Below are positions 16,908 to 26,374 of a stretch of 64,000 nt of DNA, piece by piece (position 1 is the first letter of the stretch; every line of letters starts with the position of its first letter). Under the pieces are notes generated by a model. That model did no database searches and was not told where the DNA came from. It worked only from the letters and a program-made list of their open reading frames with translations. A program made the position numbers and the translations under genes. This DNA comes from Paracoccaceae bacterium (GTDB taxonomy: Bacteria; Pseudomonadota; Alphaproteobacteria; Rhodobacterales; Rhodobacteraceae). Where the stretch lies: positions 19,238-83,237 of the forward strand of contig JAKITO010000008.1 in NCBI GenBank assembly GCA_021648025.1. Reading direction: 5' to 3'.

Positions 16908-18242
16908 ATGCCTGAAATCCTTATCCAAGATGCCGATACCATCCTGACAATGGACGCGTCCCGTCGCGAATTGCCCAGTGCCGATATCCTGCTGCGCGAC
17001 GGCGTGATCGTCGAAATCGGCCCCGGTCTTACCACAACCGGACCCGTGGTTTCGGCCCTTGGCTGTGTGGTGACACCGGGCCTGGTCAACACCCACCACC
17101 ACCTTTTCCAGACCCTGACCCGCGCCGTGCCCGGTGGTCAGGACGCGCTGCTGTTTGGCTGGCTGCAAACACTCTACCCGATCTGGTCGCGCTTTGGCCC
17201 CGAGGAAATCCATGTCTCGGCCCTGACCGGATTGGCAGAACTGGCGCTGTCGGGATGTACGCTCAGTTCCGACCACCTGTACCTTTACCCCAACGGCGCA
17301 CGTCTGGATGATACCATTGCCGCCGCGTCCGAGATCGGCCTGCGCTTTCACCCCACCCGTGGCTCCATGAGCATTGGCGAAAGCGATGGCGGCCTGCCGC
17401 CGGACGCCCTGGTCGAACAGGAACGCGCCATTCTGAACGACACCATCCGGGTGATTGATGCGTTTCATGACGCCGCGACCGGCTCGATGTGCCGGGTTGG
17501 CATTGCGCCCTGTTCGCCATTTTCCGTCAGTCGTGACCTGATGCGAGACGCCGCCCTGCTGGCCCGCGACAAAGGGGTGATGCTGCACACCCATCTGGCC
17601 GAGAACGACGAAGACATCGCCTATTCCCAAGCCAAATTCGGTTGTCGCCCCGGGCAATACGCCGAAGATCTCGGCTGGACCGGGCCGGATGTCTGGCATG
17701 CCCATTGTGTCAAGCTGAACGGGGCCGAGATTGATCTTTTCGCGCGCTCTCAAACCGGCGTGGCCCATTGCCCGTGTTCCAACTGCCGTCTTGGCAGCGG
17801 TATCGCTCCGGTGCGCGCCATGCGCGATGCGGGCGTCAAGGTCGGTCTTGGGGTTGATGGCTCGGCCAGCAACGATGCGGGCAATCTGATCCTGGAATCG
17901 CGCCAGTCCCTGCTGCTGCAACGGGTCGCCAACGGTGCCGACGCGATGAGTGCGCGCGAAGCACTGGAGATCGCCACGCGGGGCGGCGCGGATGTGCTGG
18001 GCCGCCCGGATTGCGGGCGGTTGGAGGTCGGCAAACGCGCCGATATCGCCCTTTGGGATGTAACGGGCATCGAATCCGCCGGCAGCTGGGACTCGGCGGC
18101 CCTGTTGCTGGCCGGCCCCACCCGCGTAAAACACCTGTTTGTCGAAGGTCGTCAGATTGTGAACGACGGCCAAATCACCAGCATTGACCTGCCACGCACA
18201 ATTGAGCGTCAGAATGCTTTGGCCCGCGCTCTGAATTCATAG
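16908..18242 (+). CDS. 8-oxoguanine deaminase (amidohydrolase)
   Basis: A 444-residue zinc amidohydrolase. Metal ligands are VNTHHHLFQTL (His63-65), HTHLAEN, WHAHCVK and GVDGSASND. The blocks LLFGWLQTLYPIWSRFG and HCPCSNCRLGSGIAPVRAM match 8-oxoguanine deaminases, which convert 8-oxoguanine to urate; isoxanthopterin deaminases are similar. It is convergent with a guanine deaminase gene, so purine salvage or catabolism is the shared theme. A terminator lies inside the end of that neighbour. Confidence 0.85.
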   Translation: MPEILIQDADTILTMDASRRELPSADILLRDGVIVEIGPGLTTTGPVVSALGCVVTPGLVNTHHHLFQTLTRAVPGGQDALLFGWLQTLYPIWSRFGPEEIHVSALTGLAELALSGCTLSSDHLYLYPNGARLDDTIAAASEIGLRFHPTRGSMSIGESDGGLPPDALVEQERAILNDTIRVIDAFHDAATGSMCRVGIAPCSPFSVSRDLMRDAALLARDKGVMLHTHLAENDEDIAYSQAKFGCRPGQYAEDLGWTGPDVWHAHCVKLNGAEIDLFARSQTGVAHCPCSNCRLGSGIAPVRAMRDAGVKVGLGVDGSASNDAGNLILESRQSLLLQRVANGADAMSAREALEIATRGGADVLGRPDCGRLEVGKRADIALWDVTGIESAGSWDSAALLLAGPTRVKHLFVEGRQIVNDGQITSIDLPRTIERQNALARALNS

Positions 18243-18254
18243 CTGCGTTCCTAT

Positions 18255-18275
18255 TTCATCTTGCAAAATAAACTC
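18255..18275 (-). repeat. 21-bp dispersed repeat, copy A
   Basis: Begins GAGTTTATTTTGC on the minus strand and is identical over 21 bp to copies at 35131 and 56130. On the minus strand it is preceded by a GC hairpin (GGGCCTGC/GCAGGCCC, 18294-18311). It lies in a gene gap. Confidence 0.75.
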
Positions 18276-18323
18276 GTGGCCCGTTGCCCGGCAGGGCCTG
18301 CGTGCAGGCCCGAGAGGGGGGGC

Positions 18324-18346
18324 ACGCCCGCTTCAGCGGGCGTTTT
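18324..18346 (+). terminator. Terminator of 8-oxoguanine deaminase gene, overlapping guaD end
   Basis: Stem ACGCCCGC-TTCA-GCGGGCGT followed by TTTT. The loop holds the stop codon of the convergent guaD gene (18333-18335), so the same bases serve as coding sequence and as terminator. Confidence 0.75.
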
Positions 18347-19631
18347 CTTCAAACCGCCTGCCACCAATCCAAACATCAGCAACAGCCCGGTCATCCCCCA
18401 TCATGATGGTCGCAAACATCGCCTCCCAGATTTCACTGGCATTTTGCGCCCGCTGGGCAATTGCCGGGGTCGATGCCAGGTCCAAAACCACCAGATCGCC
18501 TTCCATCACCGGCGCGATATTGCCGATCTTGTCGCCCATGTGCAGCGCCTCGGCAGACCCAACCGTGGCCAGCCAGATCAACTGCGCGCCGTGTAATGCA
18601 CGGCCGCGCAACTGCGCCACCTCGTATGCCGCCGCCATGGTGCGCAGCATCGAAAACGATGACCCGCCGCCGGTGTCGGTGGCCAGCCCGACCCGCAAAC
18701 CACTATCTTTCAGCCCGCCCAAATCAAACAACCCCGACCCGATGAACATGTTCGACGTCGGACAATGCACCAAACTCGCCCCCACCTCAGCCAACCGGTC
18801 GCGTTCGCGCGCCTCAAGATGGATCGCATGGCCATAAAGGCCGCGCGCCCCCAACAACCCATGCGCCTCATAAGTATCAAGGTAGTCGCGCGCATCCGGG
18901 TACAGTGATTTCACCCACTCAATCTCATCGGTCTGCTCGCTCAGATGGGTTTGCATCAGGCAATCAGGGTGTTCCGCCCACAAAGCCCCCATCGCCTCAA
19001 GCTGCTCGGGTGTTGAGGTGGGCGAAAACCGTGGCGTGATGGCATAGCTGATCCGGTCCACCCCATGCCAGCGCTGCAACAGCGCGCGACTGTCGTCATA
19101 CCCCGACTGTGCGGTATCACGCAGCCCCTCGGGCGCGTTGCGGTCCATACAGGTTTTGCCGGCCACCACCCGCTGACCCCGGGCCTGTGCCTCGCCAAAG
19201 AATGCCTCGACGCTGGCCGGATGAATGGTGCAGAAACTGCAAATGGTGGTGGTGCCGTTGGCGGTGGTCAGGTCCAGATAACGGCTGGCGATTTCGGCGG
19301 CATACGCCTCATCGGCAAACTTCATTTCTTCGGGGAAAGTGTACAGGTTCAGCCAGTCGATCAGGCGTTTACCCCAACTGGCGATCATCGCGGTTTGGGG
19401 ATAATGCGCATGTGCGTCGATGAACCCGGCCAGGATCACATGGGGGCCATAGTCGATAATCTTTGCTAAAGGGTGGGCCTTGCGCAAGGCCGCGAAGGCA
19501 CCAACAGCCACGATTTTGCCATCCCGAAGCACCAAAGCTTCGTCAAACCGGGCTGCATCCAAAGGTGGCACGTCAAACGGAGAGTCGCCAAAGGACAAAA
19601 CCTGCCCTTTCAGGATCATTTCGTCACCCAT
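18333..19631 (-). CDS. guaD: Guanine deaminase
   Basis: A 432-residue amidohydrolase converting guanine to xanthine. Zinc motifs are present: GFIDAHAHYPQTAM (His74, His76), MQTHLSEQTDEIEWV, LYGHAIHLE and LATDTGGGSSFSMLRT; the family signature TTICSFCTIHPASVEAFF is also there. I place the start at 19631 (MGDEMILKGQVLSF), where AAGGA lies eight bases upstream; the frame is open further up to 19709. It diverges from mgtE. Confidence 0.93.
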   Translation of the reverse strand: MGDEMILKGQVLSFGDSPFDVPPLDAARFDEALVLRDGKIVAVGAFAALRKAHPLAKIIDYGPHVILAGFIDAHAHYPQTAMIASWGKRLIDWLNLYTFPEEMKFADEAYAAEIASRYLDLTTANGTTTICSFCTIHPASVEAFFGEAQARGQRVVAGKTCMDRNAPEGLRDTAQSGYDDSRALLQRWHGVDRISYAITPRFSPTSTPEQLEAMGALWAEHPDCLMQTHLSEQTDEIEWVKSLYPDARDYLDTYEAHGLLGARGLYGHAIHLEARERDRLAEVGASLVHCPTSNMFIGSGLFDLGGLKDSGLRVGLATDTGGGSSFSMLRTMAAAYEVAQLRGRALHGAQLIWLATVGSAEALHMGDKIGNIAPVMEGDLVVLDLASTPAIAQRAQNASEIWEAMFATIMMGDDRAVADVWIGGRRFEENAR

Positions 19632-19763
19632 TCGCGCGTTCCTTTTCCCTTGAAAAACCTGGGCCAGCCTACTTGCCCGTGGTCTTAGGGTAAATCGCGT
19701 TATTTTCATTGTTTTTCACATGCTGCTTCTTTTAATAGACCAGCAACTGCGAAAGGGCAGGAA

Positions 19764-21152
19764 ATGGCACCTCAGGAAATGACGCCCGAAAGGGACCCGC
19801 CGGGCGACGATTACACTCTGGAGCGCAGCGCGGTTGCGGCAATTCTGGGCGCAGTTGACCAAGGCAGTCGCGACCAGCTGAGCGCGCTGATGCAGCCGCT
19901 GCACGCCGCTGACATCGCTGACCTTCTGGAACAGATCAACAGTGCCGACCGGGTCCGGCTGATCCGGCTGTACGGGGCTGAATTTGACGGTGAAATCCTG
20001 AGCGAGCTGGGCGAAAGCGTGCGCGAGGACGTGATTGACGAGCTTGAACCGCATGTTCTGGCCGGGGCCGTGCGAGAGCTTGAAAGCGACGATGTGGTGG
20101 ACCTGGTCGAAAACCTGGGCGAGCCGCAGCAGGAAGCCATCCTTGAGGTGCTGGAAGATGCCGACCGGGTGGCGGTGGAACGCGCACTGGCCTGGCCCGA
20201 GAATTCCGCCGGGCGTCTGATGCAACGCAAGGTGGTGATGGCCCCGGAACACTGGAATGTCGGTCAAATCATTGATTTCATGCGAGAGTCAGAAACCCTG
20301 CCAGAACAGTTTTATCATGTGGTGTTGGTTGATCCACGCCTGCATCCAACCGGCAATGTGACCCTTGGTAAAATCATGAGTTCCCGCCGCGAGGTGATGC
20401 TGGCGGACATTGTCGAGGAGGTTTTCCAGACAATCCCGGTGACCCAGGACGAAGAGGACGTGGCGTATGCGTTCAACCAGTATCACCTGATTTCGGCGCC
20501 GGTGGTCGACGAAGAGGGTCGCCTGATCGGCATGATCACCATTGACGATGCCATGGTGGTGTTGGACGAAGAACACGAAGAAGACATCCTGCGACTGGGT
20601 GGCGTGGCCGAAGAAAGTGCCCTGTCCGACACGGTGGCCGAAACCGTGCGCCGCCGATTGCCCTGGCTGGTGGCCAATCTGGCGACGGCGATCCTGGCCT
20701 CGCTGGTGATCGCGTTGTTTGAGGATGTGATCACCCGGTTTGTCGCACTGGCGATCCTGATGCCGATCATCGCCTCGATGGGGGGCAATGCGGGCACGCA
20801 ATCGTTGACGGTGGCGGTGCGGGCGATGGCGACCAAAGACCTGACCACGTCCAACGTCTGGCGGGTGATCCGGCGCGAGGCCTGGGTGGGGTTGGTCAAC
20901 GGGCTGGTGTTTGCGGTGGTGATGGGGGGGGTTGGTGTGGTCTGGTTCGGTTCGCCTTTGCTGGGCCTGGTGATTGCGGCGGCGATGGTGGTCAATATGC
21001 TGGTGGCCGGGTTGGCGGGCACAATTGTGCCGGTGGTGATGCAGAAATCCGGGGTTGATCCGGCATTGGCGTCCGGCACGTTTGTCACGACCGTGACGGA
21101 TATCGTTGGGTTTTTCGCGTTTCTGGGTCTGGCCGGGCTGGTGTTGTTATGA
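19764..21152 (+). CDS. mgtE: Magnesium transporter MgtE
   Basis: A 462-residue Mg2+ channel. The order is an acidic helical N domain (residues about 30-135), a CBS pair (about 140-265, with YHLISAPVVDEEGRLIGMIT), then five helices containing MPIIASMGGNAGTQSLTVAV, the conserved pore region. A C-terminal GVDPALASGTFVTTVTDIVG helps define the family. The last four bases overlap the next gene (ATGA), so the folate enzyme is probably translated together with it. Confidence 0.96.
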   Translation: MAPQEMTPERDPPGDDYTLERSAVAAILGAVDQGSRDQLSALMQPLHAADIADLLEQINSADRVRLIRLYGAEFDGEILSELGESVREDVIDELEPHVLAGAVRELESDDVVDLVENLGEPQQEAILEVLEDADRVAVERALAWPENSAGRLMQRKVVMAPEHWNVGQIIDFMRESETLPEQFYHVVLVDPRLHPTGNVTLGKIMSSRREVMLADIVEEVFQTIPVTQDEEDVAYAFNQYHLISAPVVDEEGRLIGMITIDDAMVVLDEEHEEDILRLGGVAEESALSDTVAETVRRRLPWLVANLATAILASLVIALFEDVITRFVALAILMPIIASMGGNAGTQSLTVAVRAMATKDLTTSNVWRVIRREAWVGLVNGLVFAVVMGGVGVVWFGSPLLGLVIAAAMVVNMLVAGLAGTIVPVVMQKSGVDPALASGTFVTTVTDIVGFFAFLGLAGLVLL

Positions 21153-21712
21153 GGGCGCTGACAGAGATCAAAAGGGCCGCGCGCACCGCCGGGTTTGCCC
21201 GGCGCCAACTGGCGCATACGCAGGCGGGGCCGGGTGTGGCGGGGCATCTTTCGCAAGTGCTGGCGGGCTACCGCGGCGTGGCTTTGGCCGGGTACATGCC
21301 GATCCGCACCGAGATTGACCCGCTGACGGTGATGGAAGAGGCCGCCGCCCATGGGGTTGTCTGCGTGCCGGTGATCCGTGCGCCGGGGCAGGCCCTGGTG
21401 TTTTCGCGCTGGCAACCGGGTGCGGCAATGGTGGCGGGGCCGTTTGGGGCGCGTATCCCGACGCATGAGGAATTGATCGTGCCGGAAATACTGATTGTGC
21501 CGCTGGTGGCGTTTGACCTGAAAGGTGGGCGGCTGGGCTATGGCGGTGGGTTTTACGACCGGACCTTACAGGGTTTGCGCCAGCAACGTGCGACCCTGGC
21601 TATTGGGTTTGCTTATGGTGCACAACAGACGGACGACCTGCCGTTAGAGCCAACCGATCAACCGCTTGACATGATCGTAACCGAACACGGGGTTCACAAA
21701 ATTTCCGCCTGA
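21149..21712 (+). CDS. 5-formyltetrahydrofolate cyclo-ligase
   Basis: A 187-residue enzyme converting 5-formyl-THF to 5,10-methenyl-THF with ATP. The family signature GGRLGYGGGFYDRTL lies at about residues 128-142, with ILIVPLVAFD before it. The C-terminal PLDMIVTEHGVH is also typical. It overlaps mgtE by four bases and is the second gene of that transcript. Confidence 0.9.
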   Translation: MRALTEIKRAARTAGFARRQLAHTQAGPGVAGHLSQVLAGYRGVALAGYMPIRTEIDPLTVMEEAAAHGVVCVPVIRAPGQALVFSRWQPGAAMVAGPFGARIPTHEELIVPEILIVPLVAFDLKGGRLGYGGGFYDRTLQGLRQQRATLAIGFAYGAQQTDDLPLEPTDQPLDMIVTEHGVHKISA

Positions 21713-21790
21713 ACGGGGTTTGTCGCTGAACCGCTCTTCATATCTCAGGCAACGCTTGTTCTCGGGCCAAAGGCGGCCTACCACAGGCAC

Positions 21791-22603
21791 ATGAGAATAC
21801 TTTTTCTGGGCGATGTAATGGGCCGGGCCGGCCGGTCCGCGATTCAAACCAAACTGCCGGGTCTGCGCAAGGACTGGCGGCTGGATTTCATCGTGGTGAA
21901 TGGTGAAAACGCCACCTCTGGCATGGGGCTGAACGCGGCGCATGCGCGTGGGTTGCTTGACGCAGGGGTGGATTGCCTGACCCTTGGCGATCATGCGTTT
22001 GACCAAAAAGACATGCTGCAATTTATCGAGAGTGAACCGCGCATCATTCGCCCCATCAACTTTGCCAAAGGGGCGCCCGGCAAAGGGTATCGCCTGTTCA
22101 ACGCGCCCGGTGGGCGCAAGGTCCTGGTGGCGCAGGTGCTGGGACAGGTGTTCATGAAACGCGCTTTTGACGACCCGTTTTCAGCGATTGAACCGGTGCT
22201 AAAGGCGCACCCGCGTGGGGGGCTGGCGCAGGCGGTAATTGTTGACATGCACTGCGAGGCGACATCGGAAAAGATGGCGATGGGGCATTATTGCGACGGG
22301 CGTGCCAGCCTGGTGGTCGGCACCCATACCCATGTGCCGACAGCAGACGCGCAGGTCTTGCCCGGCGGCACCGGTTATCTCAGCGACGCGGGCATGTGTG
22401 GTGACTATAATTCGGTCATCGGCATGGACAAAGGCGAACCGATGCGCCGCTTTATCACTGGAATGCCCAAGGCGCGGTTTACCCCGGCGCTGGGCGAAGC
22501 CACGCTTTCGGGGGTGTTTGTCGACACTGATGATGCCACCGGACAGGCGCGCGACATTCGGATGATCCGCATCGGCGGACGGTTGCAACCGGCAACCCCT
22601 TGA
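21791..22603 (+). CDS. YmdB-family (TIGR00282) metallophosphoesterase
   Basis: A 270-residue metallophosphoesterase. Metal ligands are MRILFLGDVMGRAGR (Asp8), VVNGENAT (Asn38-Glu40), LGDHAFDQK, and late VVGTHTHVPTADAQVLP, as in YmdB/DR1281 cyclic nucleotide phosphodiesterases. The substrate here is inferred, not known. It starts 78 bp after the folate enzyme, with the SLC13 gene downstream. Confidence 0.93.
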   Translation: MRILFLGDVMGRAGRSAIQTKLPGLRKDWRLDFIVVNGENATSGMGLNAAHARGLLDAGVDCLTLGDHAFDQKDMLQFIESEPRIIRPINFAKGAPGKGYRLFNAPGGRKVLVAQVLGQVFMKRAFDDPFSAIEPVLKAHPRGGLAQAVIVDMHCEATSEKMAMGHYCDGRASLVVGTHTHVPTADAQVLPGGTGYLSDAGMCGDYNSVIGMDKGEPMRRFITGMPKARFTPALGEATLSGVFVDTDDATGQARDIRMIRIGGRLQPATP

Positions 22604-22773
22604 ACTGGTGGATCAGTCGGGCAATGGCCGTCAACCATGCTACTGTGCTGGTGCTTTGGGCCATGACGTTGTTGGGGAAACCTGTTTGGGGGTTGTCCGG
22701 GCGGCTTTGGTTCCGGTTCTGGCGGGCGGCAAGCGCGCGCTTGTGCCCGGTGGCAAAGACCGTCAGGATATGA
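22600..22773 (+). CDS. Possible small membrane protein (57 or 49 aa)
   Basis: A short frame starts with TTG overlapping the YmdB stop (TTGA), or with ATG at 22624, and ends at 22773. It encodes a hydrophobic stretch (ATVLVLWAMTLLGKPVWGL) followed by a basic tail. There is no family resemblance that I know, and the gap before the SLC13 gene is not otherwise explained. Coupling to YmdB is possible, but codon use is not clearly coding. Confidence 0.25.
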   Translation: MNWWISRAMAVNHATVLVLWAMTLLGKPVWGLSGRLWFRFWRAASARLCPVAKTVRI

Positions 22774-22798
22774 CCTGGAAAGAACAGCGGGCGGCGAA

Positions 22799-24577
22799 AT
22801 GAATTTATTTGCGTTCTCCGAAACCGGCGAGGCGATTGTGACCCTTGCAGTGGTCGCACTCATGTTCATCCTGTTCATTCGTGAAAAGTACCCGGCCGAA
22901 GTGGTGGCCATTGGCGGTGCGGCGGCAATGCTTGCCTTGGGTGTTCTGCCTTACGAAGACGCGCTGAAGGTGCTTTCCAATCCGGCCCCCTGGACCATTG
23001 TGGCGATGTTCATCGTCATGGGCGCCCTGGTGCGCACCGGGGCTTTGGCCTGGTTCACCAATCTGGCCGAAGCCCAGGCCGATGCCCGCCCCGGCGTTGC
23101 CATCGGTGCCCTGATGGTGTTTGTGGTGGTGGCCTCGGCGTTTGTGAACAATACGCCGGTGGTGGTGGTGATGATCCCGGTGTTCGTGCAATTGTGCCGC
23201 CGGTTGAAAATCTCGCCCAGCAAGCTGTTGATCCCGCTTAGTTATGCGGCGATCCTTGGTGGTTCCCTGACGTTGATCGGCACCTCTACCAATCTGTTGG
23301 TCGACGGTGTTGCGCGGGCAAACGGGCTGGCGGCATTCACGATCTTCGAGGTGACGCCTTTGGCGATCATCCTGGTGATCTGGGGCGGTATATACCTGCG
23401 GTTCATTGCTCCGCACCTGTTGCCGGACCGGGCCAGCATGGCGATGATGCTGTCGGACAAATCAAGAATGAAGTTCTTCACCGAGGCGGTGATCCCACCG
23501 GAAAGCAACCTGATTGGCCGCGAAGTGAACGGCGTGCAATTGTTCAAACGCCCCGGGGTGCGGTTGATCGACGTGATCCGGGGCGATGCGTCATTGCGGC
23601 GTGATCTGAAAGGCGTGGCACTGGCGGTCGGCGACCGGGTGGTGCTGCGCACGCAGATGACCGAACTTTTGAGCCTGCAAACCAACAAGGAACTGAAGCG
23701 GGTCGATCAGGTGTCCGCGGTTGAAACCTCGACGGTTGAGGTGCTGATAACGCCGGGCTGCCGCATGATCGGGCGGACTTTGGGTGAATTGCGACTGCGG
23801 CGGCGTTATGGTGTCTATGTGCTGGCGGTACATCGGCGCGATCAGAATATCGGGGTGCAACTGGATGGGCTGGACGTGAGAACTGGCGATACCTTGCTGC
23901 TGGAAGGCGCGCCCGAAGATATCCAGCGCCTGTCGGTAGACATGGATATGGTCGATGTGGCCAAGCCTTCGGCGCGGGCCTATCGGCGGCGCCATGCGCC
24001 GATTGCCATTGCCGCCATTGCCGGGGTCGTGGTGCTGGCAGCACTGGGCGTGGCGCCGATCCTGTTGCTGGCAGTCCTGGCCATGGCACTGGTGTTCCTG
24101 ACCCGCTGCATTGATTCCGACGAGGCATTTTCGTTTGTCGATGGTCGGCTCATGGCGCTGATCTTTGCCATGCTGGCGATCGGCGCGGCGTTGCAGTCCT
24201 CGGGTGCGGTGCGCTTGATCGTCGATGCCATCGCACCATGGCTGGTTTCGTTGCCGCCCTTTTTGCTGGTCTGGGTGATTTACCTGCTTACCTCGGTGCT
24301 GACCGAACTGGTGTCAAACAATGCCGTCGCTGTGGTGATCACCCCCATTGTCATCGGTCTGGCACAGGCCATGGGGATTGATCCGCGTCCGTTGGTGGTG
24401 GCAGTGATGGTGGCCGCCTCGGCGGCTTTTGCAACGCCGATTGGCTATCAGACCAACATGATGGTCTACGGGCCGGGCGGATACCGGTTTACCGATTTCC
24501 TACGCGTCGGCATCCCGCTGAATCTAAGCGTTGGCCTGTTGGCGTCGGCCTTGATTCCGCTGCTCTGGCCGCTGTGA
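22799..24577 (+). CDS. SLC13-family permease with RCK_C (TrkA-C) domains
   Basis: A 592-residue transporter of the SLC13/ArsB-NhaD group, likely exchanging sodium with an anion such as sulfate or a dicarboxylate. Two hydrophobic halves, about 1-205 and about 395-592, flank two soluble TrkA-C regulatory domains (about 230-385). The N-terminal half carries FVNNTPVVVVMIPVFVQLCR, and the second half SNNAVAVVITPIVIGLAQAM. The start ATG overlaps a tiny upstream frame. Confidence 0.9.
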   Translation: MNLFAFSETGEAIVTLAVVALMFILFIREKYPAEVVAIGGAAAMLALGVLPYEDALKVLSNPAPWTIVAMFIVMGALVRTGALAWFTNLAEAQADARPGVAIGALMVFVVVASAFVNNTPVVVVMIPVFVQLCRRLKISPSKLLIPLSYAAILGGSLTLIGTSTNLLVDGVARANGLAAFTIFEVTPLAIILVIWGGIYLRFIAPHLLPDRASMAMMLSDKSRMKFFTEAVIPPESNLIGREVNGVQLFKRPGVRLIDVIRGDASLRRDLKGVALAVGDRVVLRTQMTELLSLQTNKELKRVDQVSAVETSTVEVLITPGCRMIGRTLGELRLRRRYGVYVLAVHRRDQNIGVQLDGLDVRTGDTLLLEGAPEDIQRLSVDMDMVDVAKPSARAYRRRHAPIAIAAIAGVVVLAALGVAPILLLAVLAMALVFLTRCIDSDEAFSFVDGRLMALIFAMLAIGAALQSSGAVRLIVDAIAPWLVSLPPFLLVWVIYLLTSVLTELVSNNAVAVVITPIVIGLAQAMGIDPRPLVVAVMVAASAAFATPIGYQTNMMVYGPGGYRFTDFLRVGIPLNLSVGLLASALIPLLWPL

Positions 24578-24670
24578 TCCGCAGAGTGGGCAGTTTGTGC
24601 TGCATTCTTGTTTTGTACAAAATGGAACAACCGGTCACATAGGATGGTACAAAACGGCCAGAACGGGCGG

Positions 24671-26215
24671 TCAGTCCAAAATAGGCGCGCCCCCCTCCTT
24701 GGTTTTTTGCTCGATAAAGGGCGCCAGATTGCCGGCGGCCTCAGCCCCGGTTGGTGGGGCTTCAAAGTCGGCCAGAACCTGTTTCCAGACACCTGTGGCC
24801 CGGGCGGCTGACGTCTGGCTGCCGGTCTCTTCCCAGGCTCCGAAATTCTGTAAATCGGCTACAACAGGCGCATAAAACGCATCCCTGTAACGATCCATCG
24901 TGTGCTGTGTGGCAAAGAAATTCCCGCCCGGCTGCACGTCTTTCAGCGCCTCAAATCCGATCTCGGCGGCGTCGGCTACGGGGGTGATACACATTTCGGC
25001 CATGATCTGTAACGCCTCGACATCATTGATGAATTTCTCATATCCAAACGACAACCCGCCCTCAAGCCAGCCTGCCGCGTGGATGATCAGCGTGGCATTT
25101 GCCATGCAAGCCCCCCACAATCCCATGTTGTTTTCCGTCGCTGCCTGCATGTCGGCGGTATTGGACGCCGCCCCGGCGGACGAGCGCCATGGCAAGCCGA
25201 TAAGACGTGCCAACTGGCCAGAACCGATCTGCATCTTGATGTGTTCCGGCGTGCCAAATGCCGGCGCGCCGGATTTCATATCAACGTTGGAACTGAACCC
25301 GCCATAACTTATCGGCGCGCCCGCGCGCGCCAATTGCGACAGGGCAATTCCCGCCATCGCCTCGGCATGTTGCAAGGTCAGCGCCCCCGCCACCGTCACC
25401 GGCGCCATCGCTCCGGCAAGGCAAAACGGCGTGATGATCACCATTTGGCCCGCACGCGCAAAGTCGATCAGCCCCTGCGCCATTGGCCGGTCAAACATGC
25501 GGGGCGAGTTGGAATTGATCACCGTGCTGGCCCAGACCCCACCGGCAAAATCATCGCCCGACAGGCTGTGCGCGATCTGGATCATCTCGAACCCCTGTTC
25601 GACCTGCGCGCGCCCGCGTGAATTGATGTTGACCGGCTTGTCACCAAGGGTCAGCTGCGCATGCAGCAGGCCGTAATGGCGCAGATGTACCGGTACGTCC
25701 TGAGGTTCGACTGGAAAGCCAAACATGTGCAAGACATCGAAACTTTGGATCAACTTGATGGCTTCGATATACGACGCCAGATCGCCGGGCCTGCGCCCAC
25801 GTTCGAAATCCGTGGCATTGGGGCAGCCGCCCGCCCCCATGAACAGCATCGCGCCGTTTTCATAAGTTTGCTCGCGCGCGGGATTGACCGAGCAGAGCCG
25901 GAATGAAGCGGGCGCGCTTTTCAATGCGGCCTCAACGATGTCACGCCCAATGAACACCATTTCATCGTCTATACGCGCGCCTGCACTCGCAAAAATCTCA
26001 CGCGCTTCGGGTAATAATACCTTGATGCCCAGTTCTTCGATCACCCGCAGGGCGGTGTCGTGGATGGCCTGAACCTCGTCCTCGGAAAATACCGATTGCG
26101 GCTGAAACGGGTGGCGCAACTGGCGATAGTTTGGCTGACGCGAAACGGTTTGGGTCGCCGCATCCTGGCGCCGTTGCCGCCCGCCGCCGCGACGGGATCT
26201 GGTTTCGGTTTGCAA
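24671..26215 (-). CDS. Trimethylamine methyltransferase (MttB) family protein, non-pyrrolysine type
   Basis: A 514-residue protein of the MttB superfamily. No in-frame amber codon exists, so it is a member without pyrrolysine, related to glycine betaine and proline betaine methyltransferases (MtgB and MtpB). The family core is present: EELGIKVLLPEAREIFASAG, MGAGGCPNATDFERGRR, and GIALSQLARAGAPISYGGFS. The N terminus is unusually basic (RSRRGGGRQRRQ). The start is TTG at 26215, with a perfect GGAGG seven bases upstream. No corrinoid protein gene is adjacent. A sulfatase diverges from it. Confidence 0.85.
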   Translation of the reverse strand: MQTETRSRRGGGRQRRQDAATQTVSRQPNYRQLRHPFQPQSVFSEDEVQAIHDTALRVIEELGIKVLLPEAREIFASAGARIDDEMVFIGRDIVEAALKSAPASFRLCSVNPAREQTYENGAMLFMGAGGCPNATDFERGRRPGDLASYIEAIKLIQSFDVLHMFGFPVEPQDVPVHLRHYGLLHAQLTLGDKPVNINSRGRAQVEQGFEMIQIAHSLSGDDFAGGVWASTVINSNSPRMFDRPMAQGLIDFARAGQMVIITPFCLAGAMAPVTVAGALTLQHAEAMAGIALSQLARAGAPISYGGFSSNVDMKSGAPAFGTPEHIKMQIGSGQLARLIGLPWRSSAGAASNTADMQAATENNMGLWGACMANATLIIHAAGWLEGGLSFGYEKFINDVEALQIMAEMCITPVADAAEIGFEALKDVQPGGNFFATQHTMDRYRDAFYAPVVADLQNFGAWEETGSQTSAARATGVWKQVLADFEAPPTGAEAAGNLAPFIEQKTKEGGAPILD

Positions 26216-26374
26216 TTCGTCACCTCCAAGTATGCGCAGGGATAGGTCAAATCACTCATAATGTACAGGTATGTCTAGTCACTTGCGGCCTAAACGCTTG
26301 TCACGTTAACGAAATACATTGCCAGAATCGCGCTTCGTGACTAGCCTTGGGTCAATCAACCGAAAGGGACCGTC

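Noticed and set aside
16863..18173. 436-residue minus-strand open frame across the 8-oxoguanine deaminase gene
   Set aside because: Antisense to a conserved amidohydrolase with intact motifs; no ribosome binding site.
24671..26215. True pyrrolysine-containing MttB
   Set aside because: The frame has no internal amber codon and no pyl genes are in view.
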